Shown here: positions 8,400-18,975 of the stretch, in pieces
How the letters are laid out: each line of letters begins with the position of its first letter
How positions within the stretch are numbered: the stretch's first letter is position 1
From: Dipteris shenzhenensis
Lineage: Eukaryota; Polypodiophyta; Polypodiopsida; Gleicheniales
Assembly: GCA_047967505.1 (NCBI GenBank)
Contig: CM106539.1
Length of the DNA stretch: 64,000 bases
Reading direction: 5' to 3' (one strand)
The notes under the pieces: model-generated
Seen by the model: the letters and a program-made list of their open reading frames with translations, nothing else
What the model was told of the DNA's origin: nothing
Databases searched by the model: none
Translations under genes and position numbers: made by a program

Positions 8400-8852
8400 T
8401 CACTGGAAGGCAAATATATTTTCTCTCTCTATCCTAAATCCAACCCATTCAAGAGTAGAGCTCATCTCATCCTCATCGATGTAGTTAAAATTATAGAAGA
8501 GAAGTAAGGATTGATGAATTTTCTCCTTCATAACACTTTGTTTAATCCGAATGGCTTGCGCTTCCTGGGGTGAAAATCTTCCATAACGAGCCACACACGA
8601 AGATATCTCACTTTGAAATTCTGTCAGCTCTCCCCTATATGACTGCAATTTATCTATTTTACTAGTAACCATACTTATTTTTCTTTTCTCCTCCTTTAAG
8701 TCCTTCTGACAAGCAAAGTCATCATTCTTGTACTGGGTTAATCGAGTTGGATTTCGCTTTCTCTCCTCCCTCTTTCCTTGGTTCTCGTTAATCCATAGTT
8801 TGGTGCTACCAATGGCTTCCTCGATGCAATCAATTACTTCAAAAAGATCCAT
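8400..8852 (-). CDS. Unknown 150-residue coiled-coil-like protein
   Basis: ATG at 8852 (RC of CCATGGATC), TGA at 8400-8402. The protein is charged and helical: residues ~20-75 are Lys/Glu/Arg-rich (NQGKREERKRN, DLKEEKRKISMVTSKIDKL), ~76-130 has heptad-like hydrophobics, and the C-terminus is acidic then hydrophobic (YIDEDEMSSTLEWVGF). I recognise no family. It could be an internal exon or part of a transposon-borne gene. Upstream is an 18-bp tandem duplication (8863-8898, AAGGTAAC(G/T)AGAGCAAGG), after which telomere-like DNA begins, so any distal promoter is missing. The hairpin family lies directly 3' of it. Confidence 0.35.
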   Translation of the reverse strand: MDLFEVIDCIEEAIGSTKLWINENQGKREERKRNPTRLTQYKNDDFACQKDLKEEKRKISMVTSKIDKLQSYRGELTEFQSEISSCVARYGRFSPQEAQAIRIKQSVMKEKIHQSLLLFYNFNYIDEDEMSSTLEWVGFRIERENIFAFQ

Positions 8853-8898
8853 GGAAACGAGAGGAGGAAGGTAACGAGAGCAAGGAAGGTAACTAGAG

Positions 8899-10132
8899 CA
8901 AGGGTTTAGGGTTTAGGGTTTAGGCTTTAGGGTCTAGGGTTTAGGATTTAGGATCTAGGGTCTAGGGTTTAGGGTTTAGGGTCTAGGGATTAGGGTTTAG
9001 GGTTACGGTCTAAGGTCAGGGTTTAGGGTCTAGGGTTTAGGGTTTAGGGTGTAGGGTTTTAGAGTTTAGGGTTTAGGGTTTAGGGTTTAGGACTTAGGGC
9101 TTAGGGCTTAGGGTTTAGGGGTTAGGGGTTAGGGCTTAGGGCTTAGGATCTGGGGACTGGGGTTTAAGGTTTAGGGGTTAGGGGTTAGGGTTTAGGGTTT
9201 AGGGATAAGGGGTTTAGGGTTTAGGGGTTAGGGATTAGGGGTTTGGGGTTTAGGGTTTAGGGTTTGGGATTAAGGGTTTAGGGTTAGGGTCTAAGGTCTA
9301 GGGTTTAGGGTTTAGGGTTAGGGTCTAGGGTCTAAGGTTTAGGGTTTAAGTTTAGGGTTTAGGGTTTAGGATTAGGGTTTAGGGTTTAGGGTTTTAGGGT
9401 TTTAAGGTTTAGGATTTTAGGGTTTTAGGATTTAGGGTTGAGGGTTTAGGGTTAAGGGTTTAGGGTTTAGGGTTGAGGGTTTAGGGTTTAGGGTTGAGGG
9501 TTTAGGTGAGGGTTTAGGGTTTAGGGTTTAGGGTTAGGGGTTAGGGTTACGGTTTAGGGTTTAGGGTTTAGGGTTTAGCATTAGCGTCTAGGGTCTAGGG
9601 TTCAAGGCTTAGGGCTCAGGGTTCCAGGTTTAGGTTCAGGTTTAGGTTCAGGTTCAGGTTCAAGGTTCAGGGTTCAGGGTTCAGGGGTCAGGGGTTTAGG
9701 GTTTGGGGTTTAGGGTCTAGGGTTTAGGGTTAAGGGTTAAGGGTTTAGGGTTAGGGTCTAGGGTTTAGGGTTAGGGTTTAAGGTCTAAGGTTTAGGATTT
9801 AGGGTTAGGGTTAGGGTTAGGGTTTAGGGTTTAGGATTTAGGTTTAGGGTTTAGGATTAGGGGTTAGGGGTTAGGATTAGGGTTTAGGGTTTAGGGTTTA
9901 GGATTCTAGGGTTTTAGGGTTTAGGGTTTAGGGTTTAGGGTTAGGGTTTAGGGATTAAGGTTTAGGGTTTAGGGTTTAGGATTTTAGGATTTTAGGATTT
10001 TAAGGTTTAGGGATTAAGGTTTAGGGTTTTTAAGGGTTTAGGGTTTAGGGTTTAGGAGGGTTTAGGGTTTAAGGTTTAGGAGTTTAGGGTTTTAGGTTTT
10101 AGGGTTTTGGGTTTTGGGTTTAGGGTTTAGGG
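8899..10132 (+). repeat. Long degenerate interstitial telomere tract, G-strand
   Basis: About 1.23 kb of TTTAGGG, strongly diverged: TTAGGG, TCTAGGG, GAGGGTTTAGGG, TTTTAGGATT, and a CAGGTT/GGTTCAGG patch at 9620-9690. No coding potential. Confidence 0.95.
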
Positions 10133-11030
10133 ACCCTAAAAACCGAAGCCATGAACCCTTAACCTCGAAACACTAAACCCTAAAAACCATGAACCCTAAA
10201 CCCCAAGCCGTGAGCCCTAAACCCTTAAACACTAAACCCTAAAAACATTGAACCCTAATTCCTAAAACCTAAACCCTTGACCCTAAGGCCTAAACCCTAA
10301 ACCCTAAATAGAAAACCCTAAAAACAATGAACCCTAAACCCTAAGCCGAAACTCTAAACCACGAAACCTAAACTCTAAACCCTAAACTCCTAAAATCCTA
10401 AAATCCTAAACCCTAAACCCTAAACCCTAAGCCGTCAACCCTAAATTAAAACCTAAACTCTAAACCCTAAACCCTAAGCCGTGAACCCTAAATCCTAACC
10501 TCAAGCCGTGAACCCTAAACGTCGAAACACTAAACCCTAAAAACATTGAACCCTAATTCCTAAAACCTAAACCCTAGATGCTAAACCCTAAACCCTAAAC
10601 CCGAAACAATAAACCCTAAAAACAATGAACCCTAAACCCTAAGCCGAAACTCTAAACCCTAAATCCTAAACCCTAAACCCTAAGCCGTGAACCCTAAAAC
10701 GCTAAACCCTAAACCCTAACCTTAAGCCGTGAACCCTAAACCTCGAAACACTAAACCCTAAAAACATTGAACCCTAATTCCTAAAACCTAAACCCTAGAC
10801 CCTATACCCTAAACCCTAAACCCTAAAAACAATGAACCGTAAACCCTAAGCTGAAACTCTAAACCCCGAAACACTAAATCCTAAGAAAATTGAACCCTAA
10901 ACCCTAAAACCTAAACCCTAAACCCTAAACCCTCAGAAATCCTAAACCCTAAGCCGTGAACCCTAAACCCTTAGAAATCCTAAATCCTAAGCCATGAACC
11001 CTAAAATCCTAAACCCTAAACCCTCAGAAA
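10133..11030 (-). repeat. Degenerate telomere-like tract, C-strand, with higher-order repeats
   Basis: CCCTAAA-derived sequence directly abutting the G-strand tract. A higher-order pattern (GCCGTGAACCCTAAAC..., CGAAACACTAAACCC, then AAACATTGAACCCTAATTCC) recurs at 10243, 10541 and 10762, so arrays of diverged heptamers were amplified in ~220-300 bp blocks. Confidence 0.9.
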
Positions 11031-11654
11031 CCCAAAAAAGCAAAAAACCCTCAGAAACCCAAAAATCCCTAAACCCTAAACCCTCAAAAACCCAAAAAAC
11101 CAAAAAACCCTCAGAAACCCAAGGAACCAAAAAACCCTCAGAAACCCAAGGAACCAAAAAACCCTCAGAAACCCAAAAACCAAAAAGCCCTCGGAAACAC
11201 AAAAAACCCTCAGAAATCCAAAAAACCAAAAAACCCTTAGAAACCCAAAAAACCAAAAACCCTCAGAAACCCAAAAAACCCTCAGAAACCCAAAAAACCC
11301 TCAGAAACACAAAAAACCATCAGAAACCCAAAAAACCAAAAAAACCCTCAGAAACCGAAAAAACCTAAAAACCCTCAGAAACCCAGAAAATCAAAAAACC
11401 CTCAAAAAACCAAATAACCCCCAGAAACCCAAAAAACCAAATAACCCTCAGAAACACAAAAAACCCAAAACTCTAAGAAACCCAAAAAACCAAAAAACCC
11501 TCAGAAACCCAAAAAACCCTAAACCCTCAGAAACCCAAAAAACCAAAAAATAAAAAATCCTCAGATTCCAAAAAACCAAAAAACCCTAAACCCAAAAAAA
11601 CAAAAAATCCTCAAAAACACAAAAAACCCTAAACCCTAAGATACCCAAAAAACC
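11024..11654. repeat. Minisatellite AACCCTCAGAAACCCAAAAA
   Basis: Irregular tandem repeats of CCCTCAGAAACCCAAAAAACC(AAAAAA), presumably derived from CCCTAAA-like DNA by mutation and amplification. Open frames on both strands (10994-11368 plus, 10987-11256 minus) are pure translations of the repeat and not genes. Confidence 0.9.
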
Positions 11655-11682
11655 GGTTTAGGGTTCAGGGTTTAGGGCCACT
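11655..11682 (+). repeat. Very short telomere-like tract
   Basis: It follows AAACCGGTTTAGGGTTCAGG and marks a switch from the C-strand minisatellite to G-strand. The stretch to 12008 holds no recognisable gene. Confidence 0.8.
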
Positions 11683-12011
11683 AAACGATGGAACTCGAAA
11701 GTAAACAGGCATATATGGGGTGGAGAGGAAGTTATGTAGACCAGTAGAGGAAGTTATGCAGACCAGGTTCGGGAACCTAGTATGATGCCGAGAGGAAGTG
11801 CAAACTGGAAAGAGAAAGATGAAGCATGGATGAAACACACATAGACGGGATAAGGAGTAATGGGCGAAGTATGACAGTCACGACCGAAAGGAGAGGAGGC
11901 GTAGAATAACTCATAAGAGATGTGGAAGGAAATATTAACGTTAGGAAGGAGGAAGTAAGGAGAACGCATGCGACTGCAAGGGATAAAACTAAACTTGAGA
12001 ATGCCTGCAAA

Positions 12012-12066
12012 CCGGTTTAGGGTTTAGGATTTAGGGTTTGGGGTTTAGGGTTTAGGGTTTAGGGTT
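12012..12066 (+). repeat. Short interstitial telomere tract
   Basis: About seven heptamers beginning at the decamer AAACCGGTTT (12009-12018), which interrupts otherwise unique DNA. The following 12067-12430 has no gene; a GT-rich microsatellite lies at 12360-12400. Confidence 0.9.
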
Positions 12067-12599
12067 TTTTCAAGAATTGGACTTTTGCTGGTACTAGTCT
12101 ATAATTTTGGAAAAAAAATATATTTAAATACCCTATTATGCACGAAACGTTTTTACAGACATTTCGAGTTCGCCTCGAAATGTTTTCGAAACCCCGAAAC
12201 GCGTTTCGAAACTTGGTGTTTTGAAACTCCTCGCCTACTATGACATAGACTATCATGTATACTTGTCGTATACTGAGATTTTCAGTTGATGTACTTTTGA
12301 GCCTCTCGGGGGAAAATACAGTGTAATATAAAGCAACAAAATCTTTGCACACCAAAAAATGTGTGTATGTGCACGCGTGTGTGTATGTTTATGTGTTGCA
12401 TTAAAAGAGGCAGTCTACAAGTATTTGCCGAGTGCTTATGCCAGATGATTGTTGGACTTTCTCTAGATCACAACTTGCTAGTGCTTTTGTGTCACTCACT
12501 TTGCTCGATACTTTGGGCATGTGGATCTCCCTCACATTAAGTTTTGTCTACATGACGATAGCTTTTGCAACATGTCTCTCCCATTGTTTCTCCGCACAG

Positions 12600-14110
12600 G
12601 TAGGCCTTGGAGCTGGAGGAGCCTTTTACTGAAAGAGAGTTGGCTGATGCAATAAAATCATGCAGGAGATGGAAGTCTCCAAAATGGGATGGTCTCACTG
12701 TTGATTTTTTTTCTTGCATTTTGGGATATCCTCAAGTCTACTTTGCTGAAAATGGTCAATTGCGCTTGGCAAAATCAACAAATTCCGAATTCATGGAAGA
12801 AAGGGCTTGTGAAGCTTCTTACAAAGAAGCAAATACGTGCATCATTGGCTAATTGGAGAGTTATCACTCTTATGCCTGTAATTTATAAGATCATAACCAA
12901 AACGGTGGTAGATCGCATCAAAGGATATTTACATGATGGTCTCCATGCTACCCAATATGGGTTTGTTCCTCGCATGCATATCACTGTTAATATTGCAAAT
13001 GCCTATGCAGGGATAGGATATGCTAAATACACAAGAGTGGATTGTGTTTTTGCTGCAGGTTGATATTGGCAAAGCTTTTGACACGGTTCAATGGGATGTC
13101 ATTTCACATACCATGCAAGCTTTGGGGTTTGGCACTAAATTATTTATTGTGTTGTATATGACAATAAGTTGCCTATATTGTCTAGGGATATTTGTGATAA
13201 TTGCACTCTCCATTCGGTTTGCCAAGGATGTACACTAAGTGCGCTCTTGTATGCGATCCAATGCTTCAATACATGGATCATCTTATTGGAAATTCCTAAA
13301 AGTCGCACTATGGTCGCTCAAGCATATGCTGATCATTCTTTTTTTACTCCAAATAATACTGAGAGGGATCTTTCTTCCCTTATGCATGCTCTATCATCAT
13401 ACAACTTGGATGGATGCTGGTCTACATGTGAATTATCAGAAATCTAAGCTCTTGCCATTGCATTCTAAAGATTGGCATAGTCTTTTATGGCCAGGGGAAA
13501 TTGTTCCACCTACTCAAATAGTTTGTCATCTTGGTTATCCTTTGGGCTGGACCATTACTCGTCATCAACAAACTAACTGGGTGCTTACAAAATATTGGAA
13601 TACTAGAAACTGGCAACCTGGCCATGAAATGTTGGCCTAAGAATAGTCCAATCCATTTTGGTGACGTACATTCAGTTTTACCTGCCTTTGATCATGTTTA
13701 GCAAGGCAAACCTTACATGCTTTATGTCAGCCATTATGGAAACTTTTTAGCGCTTCAAACATGGCCAAAAAATTTTGAGATTGCTTTCAATGCAACGTCT
13801 CTGCTTGCCAAGATGCATGGGGGTTTAAATATTCTCAGCATTCATCTGCGCATCCTTGCCCATAAGGACAAAATGATGCTGCAACTTCTGCACACTCTTA
13901 GCTATCCTTTGGTCTCCAAAATGTTCTTTGATTGAAAGCATATCCTGTCTCACTTAGAATGGCATGGCCGTGACTCCTTACAGGGCAATTCTTTAAGGGC
14001 TGAAAGTATACATTGGTCAAAGGCCTTTGACCCTCCTTTGGCTTTACAGAAACCTAGGCGTTCTTACTTCATTAGTTTCAAAGGAATACGCTCTATGGCA
14101 GATGTGATTC
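12600..14110 (+). pseudogene. Decayed LINE (L1-type) reverse transcriptase
   Basis: Translated pieces in shifting plus frames follow the order of a non-LTR RT: RRWKSPKWDGLTVDFF (K-S-P-x-x-D-G box), SWKKGLVKLLTKK and NWRVITLMPVIYKIITK (the I-P-K and NWRPI-type boxes), IGKAFDTVQWDVI (box A, catalytic D..KAFD), CQGCTLSALLY (the RQGCPLSP box) and AYADHSFF at 13322-13342 (catalytic box, second Asp changed to His). Each block is separated by frameshifts or stops at about 12690, 13060, 13240 and 13450. It has neither an intact catalytic site nor a continuous frame. It is interrupted on the right at 14120 by a copia LTR; a zinc-binding domain at 18480-18970 may be its continuation. Confidence 0.8.
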
Positions 14111-14120
14111 ATGATGATGG

Positions 14121-14269
14121 TGTTGGGGTAAAGGGCAGTGTGCCCACCCACTTGTATAGTGCCCATGTATACTCATATATATATGATAGAGGAATAAGCT
14201 GGAGTAGCTTTTGCTCCACCACTTTTGGTGTCTTCTTATCCCTTCCTGAGTGCTCCCTCTTCCCCCACA
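14121..14269 (+). mobile_element. Short copia LTR
   Basis: It begins TGTTGGGG and ends CCCCCACA, near-perfect inverted ends with TG...CA. It contains a TATATATATATGA box near 14176 and is followed two bases later by a primer-binding site. At 149 bp it is very short for a plant copia LTR, in the range of small LTR elements. I did not find the matching 3' LTR, so a target duplication (GATGG at 14116-14120) cannot be confirmed. Confidence 0.7.
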
Positions 14270-14271
14270 AC

Positions 14272-14283
14272 TGGTATCAGAGC
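14272..14283 (+). promoter_or_regulatory. Primer-binding site (initiator tRNA-Met type)
   Basis: TGGTATCAGAGC, the standard plant retrotransposon PBS complementary to the 3' end of initiator tRNA-Met, starting two bases after the LTR end. Confidence 0.9.
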
Positions 14284-16680
14284 CCATGGCGTTCGATCTA
14301 CGAGAGCTCGGTGAGAGGAGAACGGGCACTGCTTCGAGAGATCTACCGAGAGCTTTGGAGAGCTCGATTCTCTCATTCACGGGGAGATTTTGGGTAGACA
14401 TCATCCAGATCGTAATATGGGGACTCGGCTCACTAGGAAGCGGCACTGGGAAGCGGCACTGGAGGTGGCTTTGGTTTTGCCAGTCTCCACGACGATGGGC
14501 GCAGTGATGAGCTCTTGGTTGCAGGTTGTTGGAGTTGCAGTGCGTGGAGGATAAGATCCACTCTGACATTCGAGGGATGCCATGAGAGGTCGTTGCTGAG
14601 TTTGTCGATGTTGGAGCCGTTTGTTATTTGGCCTACGAATCGCTGTCGGTGGGTTTGGAGCAATGGACGTTGAGGCTGAGCGTCGGAGTAGAGGCTGTGG
14701 TGCTGCTGAAGGGCTATGGAGATGGCGCTCGTGAGAGACTAGCTAAGGGATATGGCTTGGCTGTCCGTATGGTTGATTGTCTGCGGGGGCTGCTAGTTTG
14801 CTCATCCGTGTGTGGTGGAGGTGCAACTGCGGATTGGTTTGTCCCATTGAACAGAGGACTTGGCCGATGGAGGGTTGACTGTGTTGTGAGCTATGTTGAG
14901 TCAGCTTGCTTGCCGAGGCATGAAGAGTTGCTCACGTTGGAGGCAAACATGTGCTGAAGCTTTGCTTGAAGCTACCGTGGATGGCTTAGTGCCTGGGAGC
15001 AAGAACTGTGGGCATTGCAATGTTGATGATGGCTAGCTCTATTGAGGATCACTCGTGGCAGTCCGTTGCATGGAGAGTTGTAGGGATGCTCCATCCCGTG
15101 AGCAAAGGAAGAGCAGCCCAGTGATAGCAACAACATCCATTTTGGAGAAGATGAGTTGTTGGGGAGCTTGTGGATTGCATGTTTGATGCAGTTGTATGCT
15201 TGGAAGATAGCCGGTGTTGCATTTGAGGTCTTGGAGCTGAGCATTGGCTGATTTTGGTCTCTTTGGGAGACATTTTGCAAAAGTACGCCTTGTGGACATT
15301 AGCTGTGGATAGGCTGATTTGAGGCTGTTGCTTGGGCACTTTGCAGAACTGGTCATATGCCATTTTGCAGTCTTGCATAAGGAGCTTTCAATCTGTCCAT
15401 CACTTTGGCAGTGGCATTGACACATGCTTTGACAGTGGTACATGCCTGGTTGAGATGCATTGAAAGTTCATTGGATGCATGGTTATTTGCCTATGTTGGA
15501 TACATACGGTGGTAGGGTGATGTATTGAGATCCTGTCAGATTAGCATTGTTTGGAGCACATTTCGGGGCTGTTTTGCCAGTGCTTTTGGGCTATTTTATT
15601 GCTGATCTATGAGCATTCTCAGGGCTGATTTGGTTGGGCATTGTACTTGCCATTTTACTGGTGTTGTAGTTGACATACGGGGTGATCTGCTGGATGTATT
15701 TTGACCATTTTTAGGGCTGTTTTTTGCCGGAGCAGATGAGTGCTGTAAAGGGCAGCAAACATTCAAGGAAGCTGCTGTTGCTGTTTTTATGACAAAACAG
15801 TCATTTTCAGGACTGAATATCTCTTTCCTGGTGCGGAATTGCAATTTGCGCCGAACTGGAAAGTTGTAGTTCACAGAACATACTACAACTTTGCTTTTGG
15901 AAGCAAGTTGATCCGGTATAAGCTACAGGAGTTACAGCCTCTGCAAAACCACAAAAAGTTGCAGTCTACTATCTATTTGTGACCAATGTGCAGGAAGCTG
16001 TTTTTCAGGTGAGAATATGTGAGAATCCACAAGGATTTGGCTCTTGAGGTCAACTGACAAGTTGTAGATCTTTCTACCAGCTACAACTTTGCTGTTTACA
16101 ACTTTGGCATCCGGTATTTCAGTGAAAAGATATCGCTGTTCAAAGACAGGGACAGCGTGTTATTTTGCCCAAAGTGGCGGTGAGGTATTGTTGTAGGAAT
16201 TTCTCTTGCATAACAGTGAATTGGGAACTCACAGTAAATTACAGAAAGTGATTGGGATCTCACTTTAGTCCAAGGGCATTATTGGCATTTTGGCAAGTCA
16301 TTTTGCACATTTGGCAAGTGGTGAATGCTTGATTTTGTTGCAAAAGGATTGCACGCTTGAGGTGATGCATTGGTGATGCAGTAAATGCCATTTCAATGCA
16401 TTATGGATTTGCATTGGTGGATACCGCACTGATGTTTATGGATAGTTGAGCTGGGCTCCTATTGCCATTGGTTGAGCAGGCATTGCTCATTTGGTTTAGT
16501 GCATTTCTTACCTGGATTGCCAGGCATTGGCGGGCTGCATATATTCTTGTTTATGCCTCTTTATGGCTGAGTGCTTTTGAGCATTGGATCAGCCAGTTTA
16601 CTTGGAGACCTGATTGGTTTGGACAACACTATATTTTTTGGTCATTTGGGTTGCCTATTGCACTATCCTGCTCTTTGGTT
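14284..16680 (+). other. Long untranslated leader of the copia element
   Basis: About 2.4 kb between PBS and gag with no convincing ORF. Several phrases recur in it (AGTTGTAG...CTACAACTTTGCT near 15860, 16060 and 16080). It is unusually long for a copia leader and may contain other insertions. Confidence 0.4.
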
Positions 16681-16701
16681 GTGAGCTATTGTGCCACAGA
16701 T

Positions 16702-17030
16702 ATGGCATCTACAGCTGGTAGTGCCCTCTTTGATATTGAGAGGTTGGATGGATCAAACTTTCAGTATTGGAAAGAGCAGATTTATAATGTGTTAGTGCAG
16801 AAGAGGCAGCATAAGCCCATTCAACGCAAAGGTGTCAAGCCTAATAGCATTAAACAGAGTGATTGGGATGACATGGATGAGCAAGCATGCTCTATCATTC
16901 AGTCATCACTCTCGAAGTCAGTCTACTTGCAGGTACAAGGTGGTGTACAGGGTGTAGACTGCCATGCATATGAGTTCTATACTCGTACATGCCGGATGTA
17001 TGACCATGATAGTGTTATGTTACAGCATGA
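16702..17030 (+). pseudogene. Truncated copia gag
   Basis: It starts MASTAGSALFDIERLDGSNF from the ATG at 16702. The copia gag N-terminal pattern is clear: LDGSNFQYWKEQIYNVLVQK, then WDDMDEQACSIIQSSLS. Homology is lost after ~75 codons (from about 16930), and the ~400-bp dispersed repeat begins at 17031. The open frame reaches from 16462 to 17094 by chance on both sides. No protease, integrase or RT follows. Confidence 0.75.
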
Positions 17031-17429
17031 TGGCTGTTATTCCAGAGGCTCAAGAACTTTAGATATATATATCCAAAAAGAGTTTGGTTTGTAGCTCTTC
17101 TAACAATTAAAGACTGACTTGGATCCAAGCAATTCATACCGTACAACAGCAAGCTTGCTGGCTTCTTGGAATATTCACTATGTCAGGATGGATAGTCTTG
17201 TTAGAAATCCACATTTCAACTATTTGATATTCCTGGAACCTCCAAAAGGAGTTTGGCATTCTTGTAGCTCTTTTCTAAAATATTAACTTGGATCGAAGCC
17301 ATCTCGTCTCTGCAGCAAGGCATGCTTTATATTCTAGCTTTATGGCATATTCTACAAGCTCGATACCTTGAAGACGAAGGAGTCCAGGTAGAATCCGAGA
17401 GTTCTTCAAAAGTAAACAATTCTTGTTGA
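17031..17429. repeat. Left copy of a ~400-bp dispersed direct repeat
   Basis: About 97% identical to 39740-40141 in the same orientation, with roughly a dozen substitutions and one 3-bp indel. Both copies start TGGCTGTTATT(C/T)CAGAGG and end AACAATTCTTGTTGA. The ends lack TG..CA structure or an adjacent PBS, so I do not call it an LTR. The class is unknown. Confidence 0.9.
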
Positions 17430-18479
17430 TAACTGTACATGCCTTGGCAGTTTTGGTTCTTGGTTTACGCCATTATATCTATTCTAATTTGGCTGCACAT
17501 CTGTGTTCTCTTTCAGATCTGCGTTGCCTGCTTTACTGTTCATTAAGCACATACATTGAGTTGTGTCTTTCCGTTAGTGTGTCTTGTTTTCTCTGAGTCA
17601 ATCCTCTCCATGGAGAGTTGGCCTAAAGTAAGCAACTATCCCATGCTTCTCTACAAAGCTGACCACTGATAATGAGCATGATGAAGGTTTGGTGGCATCT
17701 ACGTTTTGGATGTTTGAGGTGAGTCCACACTGTAGAGAGAAGATAGAGAGACAACCCCTCTTTATTGGCCCCTGGGATCCAAGTTCTGGATGGTGAGGTG
17801 TAGATAGGTTGGTTGAGCACATTGGGATGATGGTTGGGCACACTTGGATCCTTTGTGTCATCAACAAGATGGCACAAAGGATCCAATGAGACAATTGGGC
17901 CGCTTGTAGGAAGCTCGTGGGTGAGGATTGAGGCTGGCATTGCCATTTTGAGTGAGTGGAGGGAGGAGCTTCTCTTTGGACCCAAGACCCTTTGGAAGAT
18001 TGCATGTCGAGTTTTGTTGAATAGCAGTTTCCCTGAGTTTTACTGAATAGGAGTTTCCCTGAGGGTGATGGGAGTGAAACACAGTTGGTCATTGGCAAGT
18101 GGAGGCTAGGGCTTAGAACCTCATATATTTTAGCACCTTATTTGAGTAGATGCCCCCTTGGACCAGCTCAAGACAATGAAAGTATTGGGTGATTGAATGG
18201 GAGCTTGGCATGCTTTGGGACAGATGACCCCTCCATGAGCTTTACTGGGATCTCTGGCAGTCGCAATGGCAGGCTTAGATTTCAATCATACTGCCTTTGC
18301 CCTTCTTGGCTTAGGACTACATGGATTGGCTAACACTATGACGTGCTTCTGATGGAGAGAGATGCCACCAAACACCCTAGGATATGGTTAAGGGATATGT
18401 TATCACCCTCTGTGGCAAACCATTGCTCGTATGCTTCAGCCCTTTTCGCCGATACCTTCAGTTGAGCTTCAGGACAAGC
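17430..18479. other. Unassigned interval
   Basis: Open frames on the minus strand (17598-18098, 17623-17985) overlap in different frames and show no family signature. The part from 18240 to 18480 may be linker sequence of the decayed LINE. Confidence 0.35.
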
Positions 18480-18975
18480 TTGAAGATTGGACTCGTCATT
18501 CCACAGGTTCATCAGTCCATCCTTTGATGTTATCTCATATTATGGTATCTTCTTTGTATAAGGTTCTTTACTCCCACCTTGGATTTTTGACAAGGCAAAT
18601 CAGCTCTGGCGCATGAATTGTCCAGTGAAGTGGTGGCAGAAGAGATCACAGAAGCTTTGGAGATCCAAAGTTCCTCTTCCCTACAATAGCTTTTTTGGTG
18701 GCAGGTGATGCTAGAGATCTTTCTGTCAGTACATATTTTAGCACACAGACACATTGCTCCTGCTGTTTGTCACCGATGTTTGGCTCCACACGAATCTGTG
18801 CCTCATCTCCTTTGGCAATGTCCATAAATCAAAGACTTTTTGGGTCTTCTTCGGCAGCATTTGAGAACTAGATTTTCTACTGCAACCTTTGGCAAGCATT
18901 TTTGGCTTTCTGGGATGATTTACCCACACGGACTGTTGAACAGGCAGAAGCACATGTTTTACATCATGACTGAAG
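18480..18975 (+). pseudogene. LINE reverse-transcriptase zinc-binding (zf-RVT) remnant
   Basis: Plus-strand pieces read LWRSKVPLPYNSFF, then a C..C...H...L.H..W.C-type pattern (VCHRCLAPHESVPHLLWQCP), followed by FWVFF and FGKHFWLSG. This is the order of the plant LINE zf-RVT domain that lies after the RT. It is broken by stops. It could be the 3' part of the LINE at 12.6-14.1 kb, displaced by the copia insertion. Confidence 0.55.

Noticed and set aside
10987-11368. Open frames over the minisatellite on both strands
   Set aside because: Pure repeat translations (SETQKPK, VSEGFLVF).
11000-11650. Possible CRISPR-like array (regular short repeats)
   Set aside because: No unique spacers, irregular units, eukaryotic context; it is a minisatellite.
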